A stretch of DNA of 50,981 nucleotides, taken from assembly GCA_050251615.1 (NCBI GenBank), contig JBFWMM010000017.1, forward strand, positions 1 to 50,981, written 5' to 3'. Both the position numbers and the translations under genes were made by a program. Source of the stretch: Sedimentisphaera sp050251615. GTDB taxonomy: Bacteria > Planctomycetota > Phycisphaerae > Sedimentisphaerales > Sedimentisphaeraceae. Below, piece by piece: positions 34,291-41,894 of this stretch (positions are counted from its first letter, which is position 1; each line of letters opens with the position of its first letter). Under the pieces are notes generated by a model. It searched no databases. It was not told the DNA's origin and saw only the letters and a list, made by a program, of their open reading frames with translations.

Positions 34291-34327
34291 ACATCAGCGG
34301 GCAGATTTGCAACCCGTCCGCTGATGT
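34291..34327. terminator. strong hairpin between convergent pectinesterase and GH29
   Basis: ACATCAGCGG (34291-34300) pairs exactly with CCGCTGATGT (34318-34327), followed by TTC. The interior GGGCAGATT-TGC-AACCCGTCC resembles the GGGCAGGTT hairpin repeats, so a repeat element may have been co-opted as a bidirectional terminator. Confidence 0.65.
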
Positions 34328-34362
34328 TTCAATTTCGTATTCCGCTTCTCCCTGCAACAGTT

Positions 34363-36156
34363 TTAATCAAGCGGAACAAGCTTTACACTTCGCACGTTTA
34401 TCGGGTGCCAGCCTCCGGAGCTGTCGGGGATGATCTCGAGCTTGTTTCTGCCTGACTTAATTCCCACGCTACCGAGATTCGCAGGGCGGAAGGAGTTGTA
34501 AGAGCCTGTCGTTCCGACAACGCACTTCTTTTCGAAATCCCCCGAGCGCAAGGTAAATTTGCTGTTCTGATCCTGCATTGCCATATCCACGACAACTTCA
34601 TAGTGCCCTGCCTTCACGGCATCGAAATCCCAATCCACAGACACATTACTTTGCGTCCAGTAGCCTATGTTCTGCTTACCGTCCTTTACTTCTAAAGCCA
34701 CGGCCGTTCCGAATTGATTATCGATATTCGCAAGATACGCCGGCAACGTGATAACGCCGTCTGCATCTGCCCTCGGCACAACCTTCTCAATCTCTATCGC
34801 GCCCTTTATCTTCAGCACGACAACCGAATCAATAGCGTCAGGCGCCTTTTTCGGCAGGTCTATCTCGATACCGTTTGCAGTCTTGTTCACGCGCAATTTC
34901 TTCCCGCCGTCAAGCATATAAGCCCGCTCGACTTTGCTTTTCAGCCCGTCAACAGCGAGCTTGCCATCTGCCGGCCAGTCAAAGACATGCAAGTAGAGCG
35001 TTGCGCCTGAATCTGTGATCTTTTTCGTGCAACGGCCCCAAGGCAGATTCGCAAACGGGCTCGCTGTGGTGCCGTAAATGGATTCGCCGTTAATGTCCAT
35101 CCATGCGCCAATCCCTTTAAGCCGCTCTATGCTGGGCGCGGGAATGTTGCCTTTTGCGTCCGGCCCGACATTCAGAAGGTAGTTTCCGCCTTTGCCGGCT
35201 ATGTCCACAAGGTTGCGCAGAAGTGTTTCGGTGGTTTTCCAGTTGTGGTCAAAGTGCTTGAAGCCCCATGTATCGTTCATGGTCATGCAGGTTTCCCAGT
35301 CTCGGTTTTTGAAGCCCGTTGCGGGGATGTGCTGTTCGGGGGTTTCGGTATCTCCTGCAAACCCGCCGCCGAGGCGGTTGTTCATAACGACATCGCCGTT
35401 AAGCTCGTTCACTACCTCCAGAATCTCATCGGCGTGCTTCTTCTCCATCTCAAACGGCGTATCCCACCATATCACCGCCACATCGCCATAGTTTGTGAGT
35501 ATCTCACGCACCTGCGGCACGACGAGATTCGTGATGTACTCGTCGAAACTGCCTTTTTGAGCCTCATCCCATGAGCCACCTGCGCAAGCGCCGCCCGGAT
35601 TTGTCCAGTCCTGGGCCTGCGAGTAGTAGAAGCCGAGCTTCATATCATACTTGCGGCAGGCCTCGGCCAGAGGCGCGAGCAAATCCTTGCCGTAAGGGGT
35701 AGCGTCAACTACATCCCAGTCGCTTGCTTTTGAATCGAACAGAGCAAAGCCATCGTGGTGTTTGCTTGTTATAATCATATACTTCATCCCCGCCTCTTTG
35801 GCCAGCTTCACCCACGCATCGGGGTCGTAGTCTGTGGGGTTGAACTGCTTTGCGTACTCACGGTAGCGCTCAACGGGAATCTTTGCATCGTGCATAAGCC
35901 ATTCGCCGATATGATTCGAGCGCCAGCCATCGTATTCGCCCGCGGGCACGGCATACACGCCCCAGTGTATAAACATACCGAAACGTGCCTCGCGCCACCA
36001 GTCCATACGTGCTTCTGCGGCAGGCTTTGCTCGGCAAACCGCCTTGCACGGGGCTGTTTTTGCAGTTTCAGCGCAGCCGGCGAGCGCAAAAACGGCAGCA
36101 GTTGCAAACAGAGGGAGAGTGCGGCGGAGCAAGCCGCTTGAATTAGAGAATCTCAT
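34363..36156 (-). CDS. GH29 alpha-L-fucosidase lipoprotein
   Basis: The 597-residue protein has a lipobox (FALAGC, C28) and so is membrane-anchored. The GH29 barrel shows WWREARFGMFIHWGVYAVPAGEY, TSKHHDGFALFDSKASDWD and DVAVIWWDTPFEM with predicted nucleophile D232. Here the usual WFDG is WWDTP, a variation seen in some members. Beyond about 470 there is a C-terminal carbohydrate-binding-like beta-sandwich (GHYEVVVDMAMQDQNSKFTL). It would remove fucose from plant, algal or mucin glycans. GGAAGGA precedes the ATG. Confidence 0.92.
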   Translation of the reverse strand: MRFSNSSGLLRRTLPLFATAAVFALAGCAETAKTAPCKAVCRAKPAAEARMDWWREARFGMFIHWGVYAVPAGEYDGWRSNHIGEWLMHDAKIPVERYREYAKQFNPTDYDPDAWVKLAKEAGMKYMIITSKHHDGFALFDSKASDWDVVDATPYGKDLLAPLAEACRKYDMKLGFYYSQAQDWTNPGGACAGGSWDEAQKGSFDEYITNLVVPQVREILTNYGDVAVIWWDTPFEMEKKHADEILEVVNELNGDVVMNNRLGGGFAGDTETPEQHIPATGFKNRDWETCMTMNDTWGFKHFDHNWKTTETLLRNLVDIAGKGGNYLLNVGPDAKGNIPAPSIERLKGIGAWMDINGESIYGTTASPFANLPWGRCTKKITDSGATLYLHVFDWPADGKLAVDGLKSKVERAYMLDGGKKLRVNKTANGIEIDLPKKAPDAIDSVVVLKIKGAIEIEKVVPRADADGVITLPAYLANIDNQFGTAVALEVKDGKQNIGYWTQSNVSVDWDFDAVKAGHYEVVVDMAMQDQNSKFTLRSGDFEKKCVVGTTGSYNSFRPANLGSVGIKSGRNKLEIIPDSSGGWHPINVRSVKLVPLD

Positions 36157-36165
36157 AAGAAAATC

Positions 36166-36292
36166 CTTCCATCTTGTAAGTGTTATACAAATTGTTCACC
36201 CCTGAACAAACACTCATCACCTAAGAGAAGTATGATAAAGACCTCCCGCCCCTGCGCAAGCGAAAAATCGAGAATACGGCGCAAGCAATGCG
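36166..36292. repeat. 127-base flank, copy 1 (assembly overlap)
   Basis: Identical to 36393-36519 over all 127 bases and immediately adjacent to the N run. The length equals a common maximum assembler k-mer, so the copies are probably one sequence at a broken graph junction. Confidence 0.9.
36178..36209 (-). promoter_or_regulatory. GH29 promoter with overlapping inverted-repeat operator
   Basis: On the minus strand TTGTTC, a 16-base spacer and TATAAC form a promoter. TTGTTCA-N4-TGAACAA (36192-36209) is a perfect dyad covering the -35 and part of the spacer, the usual position for a repressor operator. The same sequence appears again at 36419-36436 only because of the duplicated flank. Confidence 0.55.
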
Positions 36293-36392
36293 NNNNNNNN
36301 NNNNNNNNNNNNNNNNNNNNNNNNNNNNNNNNNNNNNNNNNNNNNNNNNNNNNNNNNNNNNNNNNNNNNNNNNNNNNNNNNNNNNNNNNNNN
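36293..36392. other. assembly gap (100 N), probably spurious
   Basis: The N run is bracketed by the same 127 bases on both sides. Merging the flanks would remove the gap and 227 bases in total. Confidence 0.9.
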
Positions 36393-36519
36393 CTTCCATC
36401 TTGTAAGTGTTATACAAATTGTTCACCCCTGAACAAACACTCATCACCTAAGAGAAGTATGATAAAGACCTCCCGCCCCTGCGCAAGCGAAAAATCGAGA
36501 ATACGGCGCAAGCAATGCG
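36393..36519. repeat. 127-base flank, copy 2 (assembly overlap)
   Basis: Exact duplicate of 36166-36292. Short ORFs in both copies are shadows. The remaining 36520-36619 holds a TATAAT at 36572-36577 without a clear -35. Confidence 0.9.
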
Positions 36520-36619
36520 GGACTGCGTAAAAATACCCCGATTTTTCTGCGGATTTTTAACCTGCGTCTGTTATAATTCTGCAAAGGCACTTTAATCCCT
36601 GAGTTTGAAAGGAAGCATA

Positions 36620-36799
36620 ATGAATAGTGCGATGCCATCATTACAAGGTTTCGATGTAGCCCCGATGATCGGGGGCGTGGTAATTTACATACTCATACTT
36701 ATCGCCGCTTTTCTTATCACCAGATGGTTCTGGTGCTGGTACTTCAAGCTCAATCGCATAGAACGGCTGCTCGAAGAGATCAGGGATAAGATTAAGTAG
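36620..36799 (+). CDS. small single-helix membrane protein
   Basis: A 59-residue protein with one membrane helix (MIGGVVIYILILIAAFLITRWFWCWYF, about 16-42) followed by a charged coiled-coil-like tail (KLNRIERLLEEIRDKIK). AAAGGAAG stands about five bases before the ATG at 36620, which is preferred over 36605. The helix-plus-coil layout resembles many small DUF4282-like or phage-shock-like proteins, but no family is assigned. Confidence 0.65.
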   Translation: MNSAMPSLQGFDVAPMIGGVVIYILILIAAFLITRWFWCWYFKLNRIERLLEEIRDKIK

Positions 36800-36875
36800 G
36801 TGCGCGGCAGGCAACGCCAAATTGGTAATCTCTGCATTGCCCCTGACAAACCGAAACGATTTTGCCGGGGCCCTG

Positions 36876-36914
36876 GCCGTCAGCTTATTGTTTAAAGCTT
36901 ATAAGGTTGACGGC
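36876..36914 (+). promoter_or_regulatory. hairpin upstream of folE
   Basis: GCCGTCA (36876-36882) pairs with TGACGGC (36908-36914), and CTTAT (36884-36888) with ATAAG (36901-36905), around a 12-base loop. It lies 28 bases before the folE start. It does not resemble a tetrahydrofolate riboswitch and could be a terminator for the small gene upstream. Confidence 0.45.
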
Positions 36915-36942
36915 TCAAGCGTTTAGGGAATAATATAGCGCC

Positions 36943-37527
36943 ATGAGTGAAAAGAAAAAAACAATAGACAAGCCGCGTATCGAGGCGGCGGTGCGCGAGA
37001 TGCTACTCGCAATCGGTGAAAACCCCGAGCGCGAAGGCCTTCTTGAGACTCCTTCACGCGTGGCGAGGATGTACGGCGAGATATTCAGCGGTCTCTTTGA
37101 GGATCCCTCCCGCCACACGGGAAAAATCTTCCACGAAGACTACAACGAGATCGTCGTCCTGCGCGACATCCCCTTCTCCAGCACCTGTGAACATCATCTG
37201 ATGCCGTTTACGGGGCTTGCGCATATCGCCTACCTGCCCGACGGCCAGATTATCGGCCTCAGCAAGCTTGCCCGCGTCTTTGACTGCTTCGCAAAGCGGC
37301 CGCAGGTGCAGGAGCGGCTCACAAATCAGGCCGCCGATTTCCTTATGGACAAATTGAAGCCGAAGGGCGTGGCGGTTATCGTGGAGGCCAGCCACACGTG
37401 CACAACCGTCCGCGGCGTACGAAAGAGCGGTTCTGTGATGGTAACGAGCGCCCTGCGTGGCTCATTCATAAAAGACCACCGCACACGTGCGGAGGTGATG
37501 AGCCTCATCAAGGGGGCCTCGCTTTGA
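36943..37527 (+). CDS. folE: GTP cyclohydrolase I
   Basis: The 194-residue enzyme converts GTP to 7,8-dihydroneopterin triphosphate, feeding folate and 7-deazaguanine/pterin pathways. The zinc ligands C82 and H85 sit in STCEHHLMPFTG, and C153 in HTCTTVRGVRKSG. The N-terminal NPEREGLLETPSRVARMYGEIF is standard. Length is typical. It overlaps the next gene by four bases (TTGA), indicating a folE-PTPS-epimerase operon. Confidence 0.97.
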   Translation: MSEKKKTIDKPRIEAAVREMLLAIGENPEREGLLETPSRVARMYGEIFSGLFEDPSRHTGKIFHEDYNEIVVLRDIPFSSTCEHHLMPFTGLAHIAYLPDGQIIGLSKLARVFDCFAKRPQVQERLTNQAADFLMDKLKPKGVAVIVEASHTCTTVRGVRKSGSVMVTSALRGSFIKDHRTRAEVMSLIKGASL

Positions 37528-38318
37528 CGCACCGCCTCACGCGCCAGCTCAGATTTACCGTTGACCCGTTCGCCTCCGATGCTGACGGTGCCAATTCATA
37601 CAGCGCCAAACCCGCAGGTGAGGGCCTCGGCTTTTACATCTGCCTTGATGTGGAGCTTGAGGGGCCCGTGCATCCGGAGACGGGGTTTGTGATAAACCTT
37701 GTCGAGCTGGACAAACGCAGCCGCCGGGTTGCCGTACCATTGTTCACCGGCGCCGTACGCAGCTGCATCGCAAAAGGCGTAAATATTACTCTATCAGAGG
37801 CTTCAGAGGTTCTTCTGAGCTGCTTTGATGCAATGTTGCCCTGCTTTGATGCCCAGCGCCTTACAAGCCTCGTTCTATACCTCACCCCATACAAAAAACT
37901 CACTACTACCGGGGATAATATGATTACATACAGCGAAAAGTTTGAGTTTGCCGCTACGCATAAACTCTGGAACGATAAGTTCTCATGGGACGAAAATTTT
38001 GAGCACTTCGGCAAATGCGCGAACCCCGCCGGCCACGGCCACAACTACATTGTTGAGGTTTCCGTACGGCTTGATAATCCGAAGGCGTTTCTTGCCAGTG
38101 AATTTCAGCGCTCGGTTATAGATGCTTTCATCGACAAGCTCGACCACAAAAACCTCAGTGTTGATGTGCCATACTTCTCTGACCACAACCCGACTGTCGA
38201 AAATATCACGGTTTACTGCTGGGATGTTCTCTCCGGCGTGATAAAGGATGCCGCGCTGCAAAGCGTTACCATCTGGGAAAACGACCGCGCCTGGTGCACG
38301 TATCAGGGAGACGCCTGA
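37524..38318 (+). CDS. double-domain PTPS/6-carboxytetrahydropterin synthase-like protein
   Basis: The 264-residue protein starts at a TTG inside the folE stop (TTGA), with AGGGGG eight bases upstream. Residues 1-120 look like a degenerate PTPS-fold domain (RQLRFTVDPF, GEGLGFYICLDVELEG) without zinc ligands. Residues 133-264 form a complete PTPS domain: FAATHKLWN (His ligand), GKCANPAGHGHNYIVEVSV (catalytic Cys then HGH), LDHKNLS and PTVENI. The C-X5-HGH spacing is that of animal-type PTPS and not E. coli QueD (C-X3-HGH). It acts on the FolE product; queuosine precursor or a pterin is the likely output. Confidence 0.85.
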   Translation: MTHRLTRQLRFTVDPFASDADGANSYSAKPAGEGLGFYICLDVELEGPVHPETGFVINLVELDKRSRRVAVPLFTGAVRSCIAKGVNITLSEASEVLLSCFDAMLPCFDAQRLTSLVLYLTPYKKLTTTGDNMITYSEKFEFAATHKLWNDKFSWDENFEHFGKCANPAGHGHNYIVEVSVRLDNPKAFLASEFQRSVIDAFIDKLDHKNLSVDVPYFSDHNPTVENITVYCWDVLSGVIKDAALQSVTIWENDRAWCTYQGDA

Positions 38319-39283
38319 TGAAAGTGCTGATTACAGGCGGCGCAGGCTTCATCGGCTCGCATCTGACGCGCACGCTCCTTGACAAGGGCGATGAGGTTGT
38401 CGTGCTTGACGACCTCTCAACGGGCTCAGCGGCCAACATAGCGGACATTCTACACCACCCCAACCTCACATTCGTTGAGGGAGATGTCTGTGAGCGCGCG
38501 CTGACCCGCAGCCTCTCGGCCGGCTGCGAACAGATATACCATCTCGCCGCGGCGGTGGGCGTGAAGCTGATTATCGAGCGCCCCATACACACGATAAAGA
38601 CAAACATACACGGCTCGGAAATTGTGCTGGATATCGCGTTGGAACGCGGCGCGCGGCTTATGATCGCCAGCACGAGCGAGGTTTACGGCAAGCAGGAAGT
38701 CGTTCCGTTTCGCGAGGACGACGATACCGTTTACGGTAGCACGAAGTACCCCCGCTGGGCGTATGCTTGCAGCAAGGCGGTTGATGAATTTCTTGCCCTT
38801 GCATACTACCGCCAGATGGGGCTTAAGGTGTTCGTGGCGAGGTTCTTTAATACCGTTGGCCCCGGGCAGACCGGCCGGTACGGGATGGTTGTACCGCGGT
38901 TTATCGATATGGCGCTGCGCGGCGAACCTGTTACCGTCTATGGCGACGGCCTCCAGAGCCGCTGCTTCGGCTCGGTGTGGGATATTATTGATGCCTCTCA
39001 AGCGCTTATGAACGCCGGCGACTCCTTCGGTGAGGTCTATAACATCGGCAACGATGAACCTGTAACGATGCTTGAGCTCGCTCGGCGCATAATCACGCTC
39101 ACCGGTAGCAGTAGCGAGATAAAGCTCGTTTCCTACGAAGACGCTTATGGCGCCAACTTCGACGATATGATGGTGCGCCAGCCGTCTCTGGAAAAGATTC
39201 GCGCCAAAATCGGATACAAGCCCAGGTACAGCCTTGATATGATACTGGAAGAAATGATTGAGTATCAGCGGAGCAGGCTGTAA
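38318..39283 (+). CDS. NAD-dependent sugar-nucleotide epimerase/dehydratase (extended SDR)
   Basis: The 321-residue protein has the Rossmann motif TGGAGFIGSHL (5-15), and the extended-SDR catalytic set with STSEVYG (Ser) and YACSKAVDE (Tyr-x3-Lys). RFFNTVGPGQTGRYGMVVPRF is the substrate-binding part. It resembles UDP-glucose 4-epimerase and UDP-glucuronate decarboxylase-like enzymes; the exact sugar nucleotide cannot be read. It overlaps the PTPS gene as TGATG. Its place after two pterin genes gives no obvious pathway link. Confidence 0.88.
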   Translation: MKVLITGGAGFIGSHLTRTLLDKGDEVVVLDDLSTGSAANIADILHHPNLTFVEGDVCERALTRSLSAGCEQIYHLAAAVGVKLIIERPIHTIKTNIHGSEIVLDIALERGARLMIASTSEVYGKQEVVPFREDDDTVYGSTKYPRWAYACSKAVDEFLALAYYRQMGLKVFVARFFNTVGPGQTGRYGMVVPRFIDMALRGEPVTVYGDGLQSRCFGSVWDIIDASQALMNAGDSFGEVYNIGNDEPVTMLELARRIITLTGSSSEIKLVSYEDAYGANFDDMMVRQPSLEKIRAKIGYKPRYSLDMILEEMIEYQRSRL

Positions 39284-39356
39284 GGACGCAATTCATCGCG
39301 CCCACGCTTACCATTCGCCGTGCAAAAAAGCAGATAACAGAAAAATGGAAAGCATT

Positions 39357-40757
39357 ATGACAAAACGCACAGAGATCGACTCTCTCGGCGAAATGAGCCT
39401 GCCGAAAGACGCGCTCCACGGCATACATACCGCCCGAGCGCTTACAAACTTCCGCGCGATTGGTGGCCCTGTAAATCCGCGCCTTATAAGGGCGTATGGA
39501 TTCGTGAAGCTCGCCTGCGCGCGTGCCAACGCCGCAAGCGGTTATCTATCCGGCGACGTTCTCGCGGCTATAGAGCAGGCATGCGAGCAGCTCAGCCGCG
39601 GCGAGATAGATTTGCCCCCTGCCCCCGCTGCGCTGCAAGGCGGTGCGGGCACATCAACCAATATGTACGTTAATGAGCTGCTTGCAAACAGAGCGCTCGA
39701 ACTGCTCGGCAAAAGCGCCGGCAGCTATTCTTTGATTTCCCCGCTCGACCATATCAACCTGCATCAGTCCACCAACGACACCTACCCCACGGCGCTGAGA
39801 GTGGCGGCGATGTTTGCCTGCCGCGAGCTTGAGCAGGCAATAAGCGAGCTTGCGGACGCCTTCCAGCGCAAGGAGCGTGAATTTGCCGGCATAATCAAAC
39901 TCGGCCGCACACAGCTCAGGGACGCCGTCCCGATGACGCTCGGCCAGAGCTTCGGAGCCTATGCAGAAGCGCTCAGCAAAGACAGATGGCGCATATACAA
40001 ATGCCAGGAGAGGCTGCGCGTTGTCAATCTCGGCGGCACAGCCATCGGCACAGGAACCGGCGCAGAGCGCAAATACATCTTCGCCGCTTCCGATTATCTC
40101 CGGCAGATAACCTCGCTCCCTATAGCACGAGCAGAGAATATGGTTCAGGCAACGCAAAACATAGATGAGATTGTGGAAGTGAGCGGATTTTTGAAAGCGC
40201 TCGCAACAAACCTGTTCAAGATCAGCGCAGACCTTCGCCTGCTCTCAAGCGGCCCTGAGGGCGGCTTCGGCGAGATAAATCTGCCCCGCAGGCAGGCGGG
40301 CTCGTCCATTATGCCGGGTAAGGTGAATCCGGTTATCGCGGAGATGGTCTCGCAGGCCGCGATGGATGCGATTGCCAAAGACAGCGCGATAACCCTCTGC
40401 GCGATGAACGGCCAGCTTGAGCTCAACGCATTTATGCCGCTCGTGGCTCACAGCCTGCTCGGAATGCTTGATGTGCTCATTGAGGCTTGCCGGCTCGCGC
40501 TTGAATTTATGACAGACGGCATTACCGCCAACGAAGAGAAATGCGCTGAAAATGTACATAGCTCAACCGCGGTGATTACGGCGTTTCTTCCGATGTTCGG
40601 CTATGAGAAATGCGCCGAAATCGCAAAAGCCGCATCCGAGCAGGGCAAATCGATTAAACGGTACCTGATCGATGAAAACCTCTGCGACGAAGACACATAC
40701 AATTTCACTACAAGCCCCGAGGCCATGGCAGCGCTGGGCTTTCGCAAACGCAGATAG
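39357..40757 (+). CDS. aspA: aspartate ammonia-lyase
   Basis: The 466-residue protein belongs to the aspartase/fumarase superfamily and is assigned to aspartase. GRTQLRDAVPMTLGQSFGAYAEAL follows the aspartase pattern; fumarase C has GRTHLQDATPLTLGQE. The catalytic signature GSSIMPGKVNPV and the STNDTYPTALR motif are present. It converts aspartate to fumarate and ammonia. The start at 39357 is supported by GGAAAG five bases upstream; the ATG at 39345 has none. In anaerobes aspartase often feeds fumarate respiration or nitrogen release. Confidence 0.88.
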   Translation: MTKRTEIDSLGEMSLPKDALHGIHTARALTNFRAIGGPVNPRLIRAYGFVKLACARANAASGYLSGDVLAAIEQACEQLSRGEIDLPPAPAALQGGAGTSTNMYVNELLANRALELLGKSAGSYSLISPLDHINLHQSTNDTYPTALRVAAMFACRELEQAISELADAFQRKEREFAGIIKLGRTQLRDAVPMTLGQSFGAYAEALSKDRWRIYKCQERLRVVNLGGTAIGTGTGAERKYIFAASDYLRQITSLPIARAENMVQATQNIDEIVEVSGFLKALATNLFKISADLRLLSSGPEGGFGEINLPRRQAGSSIMPGKVNPVIAEMVSQAAMDAIAKDSAITLCAMNGQLELNAFMPLVAHSLLGMLDVLIEACRLALEFMTDGITANEEKCAENVHSSTAVITAFLPMFGYEKCAEIAKAASEQGKSIKRYLIDENLCDEDTYNFTTSPEAMAALGFRKRR

Positions 40758-40779
40758 AAAGGATTTATCATCAGTGGCG

Positions 40780-40985
40780 CCATTCTCCGTGATCGCGCAA
40801 CCGCCCTCACGTAAACGCCGACCGGTGCCGGTGAATTCAAACCGATCCCGCGGATAATATACGTTCGTAACGCCGGTAGAAACGCAAAGTTTTGCGTCTC
40901 TACAATTTCGGGGCGCTTGTGCGCCACCGCTCTACGCGAGCAGGCTTTGTGCTCAATTGAGAATCATTTCACACGCGAACGGTTT
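40780..40985. repeat. dispersed mosaic intergenic repeat, copy C
   Basis: Between convergent aspA and truA. Contains the 46-base block at 40827-40872 shared with copy A, the GAAACGCAA-N4-TTGCGTCTC-type hairpin at 40879-40900, GGGGCGCTTGTGCGCC, and at about 40934-40968 the diverged reverse complement of the copy B segment around the 20-mer. Block order differs from copies A and B, so the family is a mosaic. Confidence 0.75.
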
Positions 40986-40999
40986 TGCGCGGCAATTGG

Positions 41000-41740
41000 C
41001 TATGGGTAATAAATCTTCATCAGGCACAGGCCGTTCGGCGGGGCGAGAAGTCCTGCGGCGGCACGGTTTTTCGCCTCGAAGATTTCATCGATATAACTTT
41101 CAGGCCAGCGCCCCCGCCCCACTTCCACCAGCGTACCAACCATATTACGCACCATATTATACATAAATCGATTGCCCACCACGTCCACAGTGATTGTGTC
41201 GTCGTGGCGGGTAACGGTGCAGCTGTAGATAGTGCGTATGCTGTCGGTGCGGTAATCCTTGGCCGAGGCGAAGGATTTATAGTCTTTCGTACCCTCCATA
41301 CGTTTTGCGGCAAGTGCCATCCGCTCGTGCGATAGGGGGTAAGGATAATGCCAGATCGTGCGCCAGTTGAATACGGGCTTTGCCGGCGAGGTGTTTATCG
41401 TGTAACGGTAATGCTTTTTTACCGGCGAGCCGATCGGATCGAAATCAAGCGGAGCTTCCTGCGCTTCAAGGATCGCGATATCGTTGGGGAGGATGTTGTT
41501 CAGCGCCTTGGCGATATTCTCCACAGGTACCGGTGAATCAATGATGTAGTTGGCCGTTTGGCCGAGCGAATGCACGCCGGCATCCGTGCGGCTGGCTCCG
41601 CAGACGTTCACCGGCTCATCATAGAAGCTGCTCAGCGCATCTTCAAGTTGCTCTTGTATGCTGGGCACATCCTTCTGCTTCGCCCAGCCGTAATATGCGT
41701 TGCCGTCATAGGCAATTGTAAGTCTGATGTTTTTGCGCAT
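41000..41740 (-). CDS. truA: tRNA pseudouridine(38-40) synthase
   Basis: The 246-residue enzyme isomerises uridines 38-40 in tRNA anticodon arms. IAYDGNAYYGWAKQ at 9-22 is the N-terminal strand. The catalytic D53 is in CGASRTDAGVHSLGQ. RFMYNMVRNMVGTLVEVGRG near 205-224 is the second signature. Length equals the family norm. It has no operon partner here. Confidence 0.95.
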   Translation of the reverse strand: MRKNIRLTIAYDGNAYYGWAKQKDVPSIQEQLEDALSSFYDEPVNVCGASRTDAGVHSLGQTANYIIDSPVPVENIAKALNNILPNDIAILEAQEAPLDFDPIGSPVKKHYRYTINTSPAKPVFNWRTIWHYPYPLSHERMALAAKRMEGTKDYKSFASAKDYRTDSIRTIYSCTVTRHDDTITVDVVGNRFMYNMVRNMVGTLVEVGRGRWPESYIDEIFEAKNRAAAGLLAPPNGLCLMKIYYP

Positions 41741-41894
41741 CTTATCTCGCTCTGTTTTTTTGCGGTCGTTTATTTCACCTGCCTGAGGGCGGCGGCCCGG
41801 CCGGAATCGGCAGTGGTACTATATTGCGAATTACGTCAAAATCAAGCCCCGATTCGCAACTTGCGAGGCGCCTGCTGAAATATGGCGGCGGCGG

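Noticed and set aside
36800..36942. Tetrahydrofolate riboswitch ahead of folE
   Set aside because: Only a simple hairpin is present; no conserved THF aptamer core is visible.
37398..37523. Upstream extension of the PTPS-like gene
   Set aside because: It would overlap folE by about 130 bases with a translation unrelated to the family; the TTG start at 37524 has a good ribosome site.
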